A stretch of DNA of 64,000 bases. Source: Mesorhizobium sp. M9A.F.Ca.ET.002.03.1.2. GTDB lineage: Bacteria; Pseudomonadota; Alphaproteobacteria; Rhizobiales; Rhizobiaceae. This document shows positions 1-8,266 of this stretch, piece after piece (within the stretch, counting starts at the first letter, position 1; every line of letters starts with the position of its first letter). The position numbers and the translations under genes are program-made. The notes beneath the pieces were generated by a model. It saw only the letters and a program-made list of their open reading frames with translations. It was not told the origin of the DNA and ran no database searches. The stretch covers positions 3,031,001 to 3,095,000 of the forward strand of contig NZ_CP034443.1 in NCBI RefSeq assembly GCF_003952365.1, given 5' to 3'.

Positions 1-48
1 ATTGAAGCGCGTCGCACAAATCTCACCAGACGCGACGCGCGTCAGGGT

Positions 49-1239
49 CTATCGTCTGTTTGATTCATGAACCTTTCCGAAACCGGACCCCGCTTTTAGG
101 GACCATGTTCGATACCGCTCGCGCAGGATTTGCGCCGAGTGACGCGCGCCTTCCAGATCGAGACGATGTGCGGATGGCGTCGGTCCCACAAGCGCCTGTT
201 CGATCGCTTGCGCCAAACCTTCAGGCGTTAGGTCCTTTTCCATCAGCACCGTTGCAAGGCCGAGTTCTTCGAGCATCAGGGCGCGAACCGTCTGTTCGGT
301 TTCCCCACCGGCTGCAAATGGAACGAGCAGGGAGCGACAACCCGCCCGCATGACATCGCAGACCGTGTTGTAACCCGCCTGCGAGACTGACAGGCGGGCG
401 CCGGTTAGCAGGCTCGCGAAATCCTCGCGGAACCGGAAGATGGACAGGCCCGGCGTGGCATCGCGTGCGATCGCGTCAAACTCGTCTTTCGGCAGGTTTG
501 GACCGGTGATTAAACACCATTTCCAACCGTTGTTGGCATTCCGCGCCGCTGCGATGGTGGTGCTGACAAGGCTCTTTCCGGCAGCCCCGCCGCCAACCGA
601 CACCAGAACGTCAAAGCGCTCGGAGGCCGCGGGCAATGGCGGCGCGGCAACGAGCCCTGTGTAAGTGACCTCGGCCTTGATCGCCCCAGCCATTGGAAAT
701 GTCTTGTCGATGGTTGCGAAAGCCGGATCGCCGTGGACCATGACAAGATCGAAATACCTGTTGATGAGATCGACGGTTTCCTCGTTTCGGCCCGGCTTGA
801 CGCGCTCCTGAAGGATATCACGGACGGACGTCGCCAGCAGCGGTCTGGGCGACGTCGCGTCGATGGCCTCGATCAGCGGCAAGAGTTCGAAACGCATCTG
901 CCGGCGTCCAAATGGAAACGCTTCGACAATGACAATATCAGGCCTGCAATCCCGGAATGCCTGCAGCAGCATCTCTGAACGCCATTGCTTGAAATCATCA
1001 TCGATGGGATTGCCCTGCAGGTCGACAAGTCCGGAAAATCCTTCATCACCGGAGGTGACAGGTGGCAGGGTTACAGATTTTACACCCGGTCCCGGAAACC
1101 CTGCGATCGGCGCTCCGCCGGTCACGACGGTTACGTCAAACCCGTCATCGACCAGAGCCGCCGCAATGCGGCTGGCGCGCGCGAGATGGCCAATACCGAG
1201 CAGGTGCTGGACATAGAAGAATGCGCGCAGTCGCTTCAT
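49..1239 (-). CDS. GT-B glycosyltransferase, MurG/GT28-like
   Basis: Probable cytoplasmic glycosyltransferase of about 396 residues; acceptor and sugar are unknown. The N-terminal half has the GT-B opening (FYVQHLLGIGHLARASRIA), like UDP-glycosyltransferases that begin with a glycine-rich GHLxR loop. The C-terminal half carries VSVGGGAAG and SQAGYNTVCDVM, the nucleotide-sugar binding region of GT28-like enzymes. The chosen start (MKRLRAFF) gives an ATGA overlap with the stop of the upstream glycosyltransferase; an in-frame ATG five codons earlier lacks this logic. It is the last gene of a three-glycosyltransferase operon. Family is fairly sure, specificity is not. Confidence 0.8.
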   Translation of the reverse strand: MKRLRAFFYVQHLLGIGHLARASRIAAALVDDGFDVTVVTGGAPIAGFPGPGVKSVTLPPVTSGDEGFSGLVDLQGNPIDDDFKQWRSEMLLQAFRDCRPDIVIVEAFPFGRRQMRFELLPLIEAIDATSPRPLLATSVRDILQERVKPGRNEETVDLINRYFDLVMVHGDPAFATIDKTFPMAGAIKAEVTYTGLVAAPPLPAASERFDVLVSVGGGAAGKSLVSTTIAAARNANNGWKWCLITGPNLPKDEFDAIARDATPGLSIFRFREDFASLLTGARLSVSQAGYNTVCDVMRAGCRSLLVPFAAGGETEQTVRALMLEELGLATVLMEKDLTPEGLAQAIEQALVGPTPSAHRLDLEGARHSAQILRERYRTWSLKAGSGFGKVHESNRR

Positions 1240-2480
1240 TCGGCAGCCTGCCACCCCTGCTGGAACAGTTCCTTGAGCTGTCCAATGCTTGCCATATGAT
1301 CGAAATTGCTTCGCACGCGCCGCTCGGCGGCCTCGCCGAGGCGGACGCGCAGCACGGGATCACGGATCAGGCGCTCCAGCGCCTGTGCGAGGGCAATTGG
1401 GCTTTCCGTCGGAACCAGCAGCCCGGTTTCATCTAGCGATAAAAGCTCCGGCACCCCGGAAATATCGGTCGACACGCAGGCAAGCCGCTGGCTAGCCGCC
1501 TCCACCAGAACATTCGGCAGACCGTCCCGGTCGCCATTTGCAGTGATCCTGCAGGCCAGGGCGAAGATGTCGGCGCGGCGGTAGTGTTCCAGCACCTCCT
1601 CCTGCGCAAGCGCGCCTTTCCAAGAGACTCGACCATCCAGTCCTAGCTTTTGCGCCAGCGCCTTGAACCGTTCCAGTTCCTCGCCGCCGCCGATATGCTC
1701 GAAACGCCACGCCAAATCACCAGGCAAGAGGGCAAGGGCCTCCAGTAACGTATCGTAACCTTTCTTTTCAACGGCGCGCCCGACACTCAGAACGACAACC
1801 GGTTCGTCCGGCGCCGAGCCGTCATGCTGTTTTCGCGCCTCGCCGAAACTGCCGAAGCGATCAAGGTCGAGCCCATGATAGCTCAGATGCACAGATGAGT
1901 TGCCGTTAGCGAGTTTTTTCAGACGGTCGAAGCCGGTTTTCGTGCAAGTGACCGTCCAGCGCGCCGAGGAAAGCTTGCCAGCCAGATCCCAGTCCGCCGA
2001 AGTCCAGATGTCCTTGGCATGGGCCGAGCAGCTCCAGGGCAGGCCACGAAGCTGGCTGGCATAGCGCGTCACCGATGCCGGCGTGTGCGCGAAATGTGCA
2101 TGCAGCCAGCCCGCGTCTTCCGGCAATTCGGCCGCCAGCACGAGCGCTTGCCCGAAACGGCGCGCGCGATTGCGCGTAAAGTCGCGGGAGATATCGGTAG
2201 CCAGCGATCCGAGCGCGCGCCAGAAGCCCGGCCGCAGCACATAAGCAAACAGCGAGCGAACCACGCGCAGCGGCTCTTCATGCAGATATTCCGGCAGATA
2301 ATGGACGGGCGCTTTGATCTCGTCATGCACGGGGTGGCGTTTTGAGTCGGTCGGCCGTCTGAGCGCGACGAGTATCAGTTCAAACCCCGCACGCTCCAGA
2401 CCGAGCAGTTCCTGCGCGATGAAGGTTTCCGACAGCCGCGGATAGCCCTTCAGAACCACGACGATCTTGCGATGTTGCAA
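1236..2480 (-). CDS. Glycosyltransferase family 4 (group 1)
   Basis: GT4-type glycosyltransferase, 414 residues, likely transferring a nucleotide-activated sugar in the cytoplasm. Visible are the N-terminal KGYPRLSETFIAQEL typical of this family, VLSVGRAVEKKGYDTLLEAL opening the donor domain near residue 240, and EAASQRLACVSTDISGVPELL, whose E-x7-E-like donor-binding region lies near residue 335. The start is TTG, one base after the stop of the upstream gene: an in-frame TGA lies just before it and the family N-terminus begins here, with GAAGG about 11 bases upstream. Translational coupling with both neighbours is likely. Confidence 0.85.
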   Translation of the reverse strand: MQHRKIVVVLKGYPRLSETFIAQELLGLERAGFELILVALRRPTDSKRHPVHDEIKAPVHYLPEYLHEEPLRVVRSLFAYVLRPGFWRALGSLATDISRDFTRNRARRFGQALVLAAELPEDAGWLHAHFAHTPASVTRYASQLRGLPWSCSAHAKDIWTSADWDLAGKLSSARWTVTCTKTGFDRLKKLANGNSSVHLSYHGLDLDRFGSFGEARKQHDGSAPDEPVVVLSVGRAVEKKGYDTLLEALALLPGDLAWRFEHIGGGEELERFKALAQKLGLDGRVSWKGALAQEEVLEHYRRADIFALACRITANGDRDGLPNVLVEAASQRLACVSTDISGVPELLSLDETGLLVPTESPIALAQALERLIRDPVLRVRLGEAAERRVRSNFDHMASIGQLKELFQQGWQAAE

Positions 2481-2481
2481 C

Positions 2482-3696
2482 TCAGTTCATGCCTTCAATG
2501 ACCGAAAGGTGACGGCCGGCCCGCCGGTCGAGCAGGTCCGCGACGATTTCGGAAATATGAGGCAGCCCTTCCAGCGTCAGATGCGGATTGCTTTGCGATG
2601 GGCGGGGCCGGTCCGGCAGCACCTTCAGTGCATTGGCAAACCGCTGGGAATCCTCGGCTTCTTCCGGCAAAAGCATCTCGATGAGGCCGAGTTCGGCTGC
2701 GCGCCGTGCGCGGATCAGTTGTTCCTCGCGGGGCTTGACGCGCGGCACGATCAGCGCCGGCTTGTCGAAAGATAGTATCTCGCAATAGGTGTTGTAACCG
2801 CCCATCGCCACTACCGCCTTGGCGCCGGCAATCAGGTCTTCCATGCGGTTGTCGAACTCGATCATCTTGATGCAGGGGATCTTGGACCCCTTCTTGAGCA
2901 GCTTGTTGCGCTTGCGCGCCGGCATGTAAGGCCCAAGCACGATCAGCGCCCTATGCTGCAATTGCGGATCCTGCTGATAGGCATCGATGACGTCGTGGAT
3001 CAGTTCGGCGCCGTCACCGCCGCCACCGGTGGTAACGAGGATATAGTCACCCTCGGGCCGGTGGCCGGGCAACTCGTTCCGCTGCAGGCTCCGTTGCAGG
3101 AAACCGACGAACCTCATCTTTGCCCTGATAGCCGGCGGCACATCCAAGCCAGTCAACGGATCGTAGAAATCCGGCGGACCATAGGCCCAGACCTTGTCGT
3201 AGAACAGGCCTATCTTGCGCATCACATCCCTGTGTGCCCACTCCGCTTCGAGCAGACGCGGCGCGTCCATCACCTCGCGCAGGCCAAGCACGAGCGTGGT
3301 GCCCCGCGTCTTGAGGTAGGACAGCGTGTCCTCGATCTCACCGCGCAGGCCGAGCGGTTCCTTGTCGACGATGAAGATATTCGGCCGGAAGGTCTCGGCT
3401 GTGTGGCGGATGATCGACTGGCGCATCCTTAGCGTCTCATGCAGATCGATATCCTTTTCCAGCGAGGTGTATTCGCCGTTGCGCAACTTGATGACGCTGG
3501 GGATCTTCACGAAGTCGACACGGGCGCGGTAGTCGAAGGCGCCAGCGATAGTCGCACCTGAAATGATAAGCACCTGAAGTCCGCGGAAATCCTCGACCAG
3601 CGAATGCGCGATCGTCCGGCAGCGCTGCAAGTGGCCGAGCCCGAACGTGTCGTGGCTGTACATGAGAATTCGAGCGTTTTCTGCGTGCTGGGTCAT
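2482..3696 (-). CDS. Predicted glycosyltransferase, COG4671-like
   Basis: Predicted GT-B glycosyltransferase of about 404 residues. The N-terminus (ILMYSHDTFGLGHLQRCRTIA) has the GHLxR loop; LVTTGGGGDG near residue 220 and VAMGGYNTYCEILSF near residue 300 are the GT28-type donor-site signatures. The start MTQHAENAR is preferred over an upstream ATG because homologues begin shortly before the ILMYSHD strand. It is the promoter-proximal gene of the operon and resembles the third gene (49-1239) in architecture, so the two may be ancient duplicates acting on related acceptors with the GT4 enzyme between them. Substrate cannot be read from sequence. Confidence 0.8.
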   Translation of the reverse strand: MTQHAENARILMYSHDTFGLGHLQRCRTIAHSLVEDFRGLQVLIISGATIAGAFDYRARVDFVKIPSVIKLRNGEYTSLEKDIDLHETLRMRQSIIRHTAETFRPNIFIVDKEPLGLRGEIEDTLSYLKTRGTTLVLGLREVMDAPRLLEAEWAHRDVMRKIGLFYDKVWAYGPPDFYDPLTGLDVPPAIRAKMRFVGFLQRSLQRNELPGHRPEGDYILVTTGGGGDGAELIHDVIDAYQQDPQLQHRALIVLGPYMPARKRNKLLKKGSKIPCIKMIEFDNRMEDLIAGAKAVVAMGGYNTYCEILSFDKPALIVPRVKPREEQLIRARRAAELGLIEMLLPEEAEDSQRFANALKVLPDRPRPSQSNPHLTLEGLPHISEIVADLLDRRAGRHLSVIEGMN

Positions 3697-3958
3697 TGTT
3701 GAACGTCTTTTCGAATTCTCGCCTTGAGGACCGTGACAAACCCGCAGGCTTCGAAACCATCCTGGTTTTGAAACATGAGGCCGCAATTTTCAATTTGTAT
3801 TACTTCTGTGGAATACCTGTCAGATAGGCTTTCTGATTGCCAGAGTCCGAAACTAGATGGATTGGCGAATATCGCCTCGGCGGGAGCGGGCCGAGACTCC
3901 CTCTTGTTGTTTTGGGATGGATCGAGGGGGAAAGCGGTGTCCAAAAGATCAGCAGAAG

Positions 3959-4216
3959 TCATCCCTCTTGATTCCAATAAGCTCCGGTCTCTCCGAACGC
4001 CATTGGTTCCGGAGCGGTGAAGGCGAATTCCGCTATCCTGCCCATATAGCCAATTGCTTGATCGGCATACGAAAGGACAAGGTCGCCGGGCGCCGCACGG
4101 CGCATATTGTTGTAGAACTCATTTCGTACGCCATTGCTCTCGGTCTTGGGGGACCAAAGATGCTGCCCATCAATCTCTTGACGGGCGGTCTGATTATGAT
4201 TCACCCACCAGAACTA
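3959..4216 (-). pseudogene. N-terminal remnant of an HNH/EVE-like nuclease
   Basis: About 84 residues reading FWWVNHNQT...LWSPKTESNGVRNEFYNNM...PGDLVLSYAD...AIGYMGRI match the conserved N-terminal (EVE/PUA-like) domain that precedes HNH nuclease domains in many bacterial predicted restriction-type proteins. A TAG lies directly upstream of the conserved FWW segment and a TGA ends the frame after AYWNQEG, where a full-length protein would continue for about 200 more residues. No HNH motif follows in any frame down to 3697. I read this as a decayed gene. Family recognition is from memory of the motif, so it is moderately certain. Confidence 0.55.
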
Positions 4217-4637
4217 AGCCATCTATCGCCCAGGCTAGCCGGAAATTCGGGAGGAATCGAGTGGAAGCCAGCGCTCACAACATACCGCCTGCAGTAGGGT
4301 GTGTGCAACACCGGTTGCTTGTCGATTGCGATGGCTTCTGGCTAATGCCTTAGCTGGGGCGGTGACGGTACTTTTCGAGACGGCTTGGGCGCAGCGTCGA
4401 ACGCCGCAAGGTCCAAAAAAATCGGCCGATTGGTCCCGATAGTTGGTGAAACCTCAAAAAAATATCTTTTTGTGGCGATTTTCCCTTTAAAATCAAAAGC
4501 GTAAATTTTTGACGGTTCTGGTGTCGGACTTTGCAAGGTGATGATAGATAAAGTCACCACACTTATGCGCGGCCGCGCGACGATGTTAGGACAGCCGGCA
4601 GCGTGAGTTTTCGCTATCAACTTTGTGTTCCGCAGTT
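4217..4637. other. Gene-free stretch, partly AT-rich
   Basis: No gene can be supported here. A 92-codon minus-strand frame (4342-4620) has no recognisable domain and no convincing ribosome binding site. Bases about 4430-4560 are clearly more AT-rich than the surroundings (runs of A and T at 4457-4510), which fits decayed or foreign DNA between two gene remnants. Confidence 0.5.
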
Positions 4638-4872
4638 TCAGGACTGAAAACGAATGAGCCGATCATCTCCCTTATTTGCCAGCAGCCGGACGTCCAAACC
4701 TGGGCGGGTGGCAACGATCCTTCGTACCTTTTGCGGTTCAAGCAGGCTGAAAGCGGTTGAAAGCGCGTCGGCGCTGGTCGCGTCGGGTGCAATGACCGAA
4801 ACGCTCCGATAGAACCCGGCTCCATGGCCGCTGCGCGGATCGAGCAAATGGCTGAAGCGGCCCGATTTGCCC
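4638..4872 (-). pseudogene. C-terminal fragment of ApbE-like FAD:protein FMN transferase
   Basis: The frame carries GRFSHLLDPRSGHG, SVSVIAPDATSADALSTAF and a C-terminal domain that are hallmarks of ApbE/NosX-type flavin transferases, which covalently attach FMN to periplasmic proteins. Only about the last 78 residues remain; the N-terminal FAD-binding part is missing. Upstream the sequence passes directly into a membrane-protein gene in another frame (junction near 4873-4885), which points to a deletion that joined two gene ends. ApbE-like genes often accompany denitrification loci. Confidence 0.7.
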
Positions 4873-5187
4873 ATCAAGCCAGAGAAATCCTGAAAGCAGC
4901 GCAACAAGACCACCAAGCAAGCACAGAAGTGCCGGCATGGTCAGGACATTGTTGAACAGCGGAGGGTGGATAAGAACCGGCACGACCTGGAACAGCGCCC
5001 CGCACATCAGCAGGCTTAACCAGCCGATCGTCACGATATGCACGACGATAAGGGTCCGCGGAGACTCGACTGACGCGGACGGGTAGCCGTACCCGGCCGC
5101 CATCAGCCCCTCTGCCAGGAGGAGCGCGACAAGCGCTGCGGCGAAGTAGGACATGGTCCAGCGGGAAAGGGAGACGCCGGTCACCAT
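4873..5187 (-). pseudogene. Truncated membrane protein, denitrification-type
   Basis: The 5' end is intact: ATG at 5187 with GAGGAG six bases upstream. About 105 residues hold three hydrophobic helices (YFAAALVALLLAEGLMAAG, LIVVHIVTIGWLSLLMCGAL, MPALLCLLGGLVALLSGFLWL) with a GALFQVVPVL motif, like the N-terminus of NnrS/haem-copper-like membrane proteins found beside denitrification genes. After LWLDG the reading frame runs on through ApbE-derived DNA as an unrelated tail to 4738. A perfect NnrR-type palindrome lies about 93 bases upstream, so the remnant probably still sits behind its old promoter. Confidence 0.55.
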
Positions 5188-5279
5188 AGTTCTCCTCTGT
5201 CAGGATCGCGCTGGATTTATGGGAAGACGCGTTCCACCAAACTGTTGGCGCAAGCTTATCGCTTCAACCGGAACGTTCT

Positions 5280-5293
5280 TTGCGCTGACGCAA
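5280..5293. promoter_or_regulatory. NnrR/FNR-family binding site TTGCG-N4-CGCAA
   Basis: TTGCGCTGACGCAA is a perfect inverted repeat with the five-four-five spacing used by Crp/Fnr family proteins. The TTGCG half-site is the form reported for alphaproteobacterial NnrR (nitric-oxide responsive) regulators, rather than TTGAT of FNR/FixK. It lies between the divergent membrane-protein remnant and the DUF1858 gene, and an NnrR-like regulator is encoded at 5786-6490. Confidence 0.65.
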
Positions 5294-5567
5294 GCAAATC
5301 CGTTTCCAAAAGCATTGGGATCGGTGGAGCCGGTTCGCTAATGGGCAATTGCGGTGTCGAGTTCGCTTATGACCCGTCCAAGCATGCTTGATCGCCAGAC
5401 GCCGGCCGACATCGCGCTCTCGCCGCAAGACGTTACGCAAGTACCGACGCCGTGGCGGAAGGCTGGCGATTCCTTTTTCGCCGAACAGTCTGGTTTCTGT
5501 TTGCTGATCCGCAATGACGGGGGCGCTCCGGTGCCGGATGATGGTGTTCCAGGAGCGGATCGCAGCC

Positions 5568-5771
5568 ATGAGACCGAAGTTTCACGATGACATGACGATG
5601 GACGCAATCATGCGCGAGTGGCCGGACACCATTCGCGTCGTTCTTGATCATGGATTGCTTTGTGTAGGCTGTCCCATCGCATCCTTTCACACGCCGGCGG
5701 ACGCGGCCAAAGAGCATCAGGTGGACGAAACACGGCTCATCCACGATTTGGTCGATGCTATGAAGGGATAA
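5568..5771 (+). CDS. DUF1858 domain protein
   Basis: Small protein of 67 residues, essentially a single DUF1858 domain (KFHDDMTMDAIMREWPDTIRVVLDHG) ending in the CVGCP motif (CxxC-like) typical of this fold. Such proteins are found next to hybrid-cluster, hemN, nitric-oxide and denitrification genes; a redox or metal-related role is suspected but not established. The start is the ATG after AGGAGCGGATCGCAGCC; an in-frame ATG 12-13 codons upstream is possible. It converges with the regulator at 5786-6490, only 14 bases apart, and lies downstream of the NnrR-type site at 5280. Confidence 0.8.
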   Translation: MRPKFHDDMTMDAIMREWPDTIRVVLDHGLLCVGCPIASFHTPADAAKEHQVDETRLIHDLVDAMKG

Positions 5772-5785
5772 GCAAGCAGGTCGCT

Positions 5786-6490
5786 TCAGCTCTTCTCCGC
5801 GCGTCCCTGCGCAAGCAGGAACAGGCGATGCGGTTCGACGATAGTCACTTTCTGGCGGCCGCTCTTGACCAGCCCCTTGTCTTCCCAGGAAGTGAGCAGA
5901 CGGCTGACCGTATGAAGCGTCGTGCCGGTCATCTCCGCGATGTCCTGGCGTGAGATCGGAAAGTCGATGAGAATGCCTTCATCCGTGGTCTTTCCGGTCT
6001 GCTTGACGAGACGTAGCAACGCATGGGCAACGCGCTGTTCCACCTGCTCGGTAGCCATCTCGACGACCCGGCTGTGCGTGTCGTTAAGCCTGGTCCCCAC
6101 CGTCTTGTAGGTGTTGGCGCCAAAATTTGGGAAAGCGGTTGCGAATTCCGACCAGAGGTTGCCCGGCCAGGCCAGCACCACGCAATCGACCGCTGCGATC
6201 GCGCTCGCCGGATAGGTGGATCGGCCCAATGCCTGGGCGATGCCCATCAATTCCCCCGGACTGATGTAGCGCACTATGACCTGCTGACCGTCCGGTGTCG
6301 TCTTCACCACGCGGACATGCCCTGCGATCAAGAGGAAGAAGGACTGGGCTTCGCCCTCTTGCTCGAAAACCGCCTCGTCCTTCGTTATCCGCAACGAACG
6401 GGCCCTCTGAAGGATGCGATCGAGATCCGCCGGAGCCACGCCCTGGAATGGAGACAGCCCAGCAATCAGCGAGCGGTCGAGGCGGCTCAC
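5786..6490 (-). CDS. Crp/Fnr family regulator, NnrR/DNR-like
   Basis: Transcription factor of 234 residues. An N-terminal cyclic-nucleotide-type beta-roll (about 20-120: FEQEGEAQSFFLLIAGHVRVV) is followed by a dimerisation helix and a C-terminal helix-turn-helix (PISRQDIAEMTGTTLHTVSRLLTSWEDKG, about 170-200). The N-terminal cysteine cluster of FNR is absent, which favours a DNR/NnrR nitric-oxide sensor or other non-FeS member. The GTG start at 6490 is chosen because a textbook AAGGAGG lies seven bases before it; upstream ATGs lack such a site. Context (hemN remnant, DUF1858, ApbE remnant, TTGCG-N4-CGCAA site) supports NnrR. Confidence 0.8.
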   Translation of the reverse strand: MSRLDRSLIAGLSPFQGVAPADLDRILQRARSLRITKDEAVFEQEGEAQSFFLLIAGHVRVVKTTPDGQQVIVRYISPGELMGIAQALGRSTYPASAIAAVDCVVLAWPGNLWSEFATAFPNFGANTYKTVGTRLNDTHSRVVEMATEQVEQRVAHALLRLVKQTGKTTDEGILIDFPISRQDIAEMTGTTLHTVSRLLTSWEDKGLVKSGRQKVTIVEPHRLFLLAQGRAEKS

Positions 6491-6576
6491 GATGACTCCT
6501 CCTTCCATCGGGTGGAACTCAAAAGACTCGATGCGCGAATGCATCGCCACAATGTCACATGCGACCGAACGGCGAC

Positions 6577-6600
6577 AAGCCGCCACCAGTGCGGCTTTTT
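6577..6600 (+). terminator. Possible intrinsic terminator hairpin
   Basis: AAGCCGC and GCGGCTT pair perfectly around a seven-base loop and are followed by a T run on the plus strand. No intact plus-strand gene ends just upstream, so it may be a leftover of a lost gene or a hairpin in the leader of the Crp/Fnr gene read on the minus strand. Confidence 0.3.
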
Positions 6601-6696
6601 CACGCCCTTCGGTTGTGCGAGTACGATCGGACGCGTGCCCCATGCCGGCATCGCGCGAGCTAAGCCGGTCCGGATCGACATGCATAAAACAAGAAC

Positions 6697-7360
6697 TTAA
6701 AACGCGTTGTCCGGCAGCGCAAAGTGGTCGAGGCCGATTTGCCGGTAACCGGCTGCAACCAGCGTTTCGGCGATGGCCGATGCCTGCTCGCTGCGCTGTC
6801 TGACAAGGCGGCTTCGTCGATCATCCGCTGATGCTTCTTGAACGTCGGGACGGGCATAGCCGAAGACAGCGAGCCGATCCGGTTTCATTGCAACCGCTGC
6901 TGTCGCGGTATCCACACAGGACTGCGCGGTCTGGTGCGGGAGGCCGTAGATCAGATCGAAATTGATGCGGGCGACCCCATGGTGCCGCAGATTGTCGACG
7001 GCTTCGGCTGCCTGCCCCTCGCTTTGGATGCGGTTGACGGCCTTCTGCACCACCGGATCGAAGCTCTGCACGCCAAGACTTGCCCTGCCGACGCCGGCGG
7101 CGCCCAAGGCCTCGGCCATATCGGCCGTGAGCGTGCGGGGATCGATCTCGATGGCGATCGAAGCCGCTGCGGTGAACTCGAAGCGCTGGCGCAGGAGTTC
7201 CATCAGCGAGGCGAACTCCGCCGGCTCGATGATCGTTGGCGTGCCTCCGCCAAAATGGACCTCGCGGACCTGCAATCCTTTCGGTGCGCGGTCCGCGACG
7301 ATGCGGATTTCCTCTCGCAGCGCGTCTAGATAATCGAGGATCGGCTGGTCCTTCCTCGGA
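6697..7360 (-). pseudogene. hemN-like coproporphyrinogen dehydrogenase, broken
   Basis: The middle of a radical-SAM HemN protein is recognisable: REVHFGGGTPTII, IEIDPRTLTADM, RASLGVQSFDPVVQKAVNRIQS, NFDLIYGLPHQTAQS and IGLDHFALP. The N-terminus with the CxxxCxxC iron-sulfur motif is missing upstream of about 7360, and the C-terminus stops right after FALPDNAF. Near 6850 the frame shifts (after FGYA the family sequence FKKHQRMIDEAALSDS is in another frame) and shifts back near 6800. Two frameshifts plus both ends lost make it non-functional. Oxygen-independent haem synthesis genes of this kind are often NnrR/FnrN targets. Confidence 0.8.
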
Positions 7361-7895
7361 TGCCGGCGCCAACGACGCTGGGCGTACGAGGCCGGAACGC
7401 CCCAGGGCGTTGTGTCGATCGTTCGAGGAAGGGGGTGCGCGCGTGCGCCTTGATTTGCTGCCCGAGGGGCCCAAGCGCTCAGGGAACGACGGAATGCATA
7501 GCTGCACTCAGCGCAATCTTCGGGAAGCAGCGACTGGGAACGATACTTTCGTTCCTTCGGGGTGGCGCCCCGTTTACTGGACTTGATGACGACGCCGACG
7601 CATGTTTGGCCGCCCAAATGCGGATAGCCGGCCGGGTAAAAATTGTAACGAAATTTGCCGAAGCGACCCGAAATCCAAGAGCTACGAGGCGCTCGCGTGG
7701 ATGCGCATACATTCGGGTACATTTCGATCGTACTCGGGCAAATCCCTGCGACAGGCGTGGCGTAAGTTTCAATCGTGAGCATGAAGCCTCGTCAAGGTGG
7801 CGAGACAGAAAGCCGACAGCGGTTTCGCAAGCGGGAGTCAATACCGCCCGAGGCGCCGGTTGGCGGGTCTGCTCATTCCAAGAAAGGAAAATACG
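7361..7895. other. Gene-free stretch of about 530 bases
   Basis: Both strands contain open frames, but none shows a known motif, codon pattern or ribosome binding site that would support a gene. The 5' part should have held the lost N-terminus of hemN, so a rearrangement breakpoint lies at about 7360. Confidence 0.45.
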
Positions 7896-8135
7896 ATGAA
7901 GAAACTTGTAACGGCTTTCGCCCTTCTTGCCTTGTCGACAGGGGTCTCTATCGCTGCCAATCAAAATCCGGACCGCGACCCGACCCGCGGATTCGCTCCT
8001 GATGTCGACAGCAGCGAAATGACCTTGGATACCAGTCATACGGCTTCCTTGCCTCTGCCCGTGGTGGCCTCGCAAGAAGGGCAACCACAACCCGGCAAGG
8101 TCCATAAGGGTCGTGCACCATGGGCGGGCCGTTAA
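7896..8135 (+). CDS. Small secreted protein, unknown function
   Basis: A 79-residue protein that begins MKKLVTAFALLALSTGVSIA, a clear Sec signal peptide with a cleavage site near residue 20. The mature part is about 58 residues, polar and proline-rich, with no cysteine and no known domain. AAAGGA lies eight bases before the ATG, supporting expression. Similar short exported proteins of unknown function are frequent in rhizobia. It is followed by a hairpin at 8163-8200 and converges with the cytochrome c gene. Confidence 0.6.
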   Translation: MKKLVTAFALLALSTGVSIAANQNPDRDPTRGFAPDVDSSEMTLDTSHTASLPLPVVASQEGQPQPGKVHKGRAPWAGR

Positions 8136-8162
8136 TATACTGAACTTGCCCGATGCAAAAAA

Positions 8163-8200
8163 TGTCCAGTCACCCTCCATGCAACGAGGGTGGTTGGACA
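8163..8200. terminator. Long stem-loop between convergent genes
   Basis: TGTCCA-GT-CACCCTC and GAGGGTG-GT-TGGACA form a 13-pair stem with one internal mismatch pair and an eight-base loop. There is no T run, so it may be a bidirectional or Rho-assisted end, or an RNA stabiliser, rather than a classical terminator. Confidence 0.5.
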
Positions 8201-8266
8201 TGCGGCGCAAGAAAATCGTGCCGCCATCGATGAATCTCGCAGGTCGTTGAGTGTGCCGGCCGGACG

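Noticed and set aside
4342..4620. A 92-codon minus-strand frame in the AT-rich gap
   Set aside because: Low-complexity start, no known motif, no ribosome binding site; lies among decayed genes.
7479..8210. A 243-codon minus-strand frame covering the small secreted protein
   Set aside because: The plus-strand signal peptide and ribosome binding site are much stronger evidence; the minus frame has no domain.
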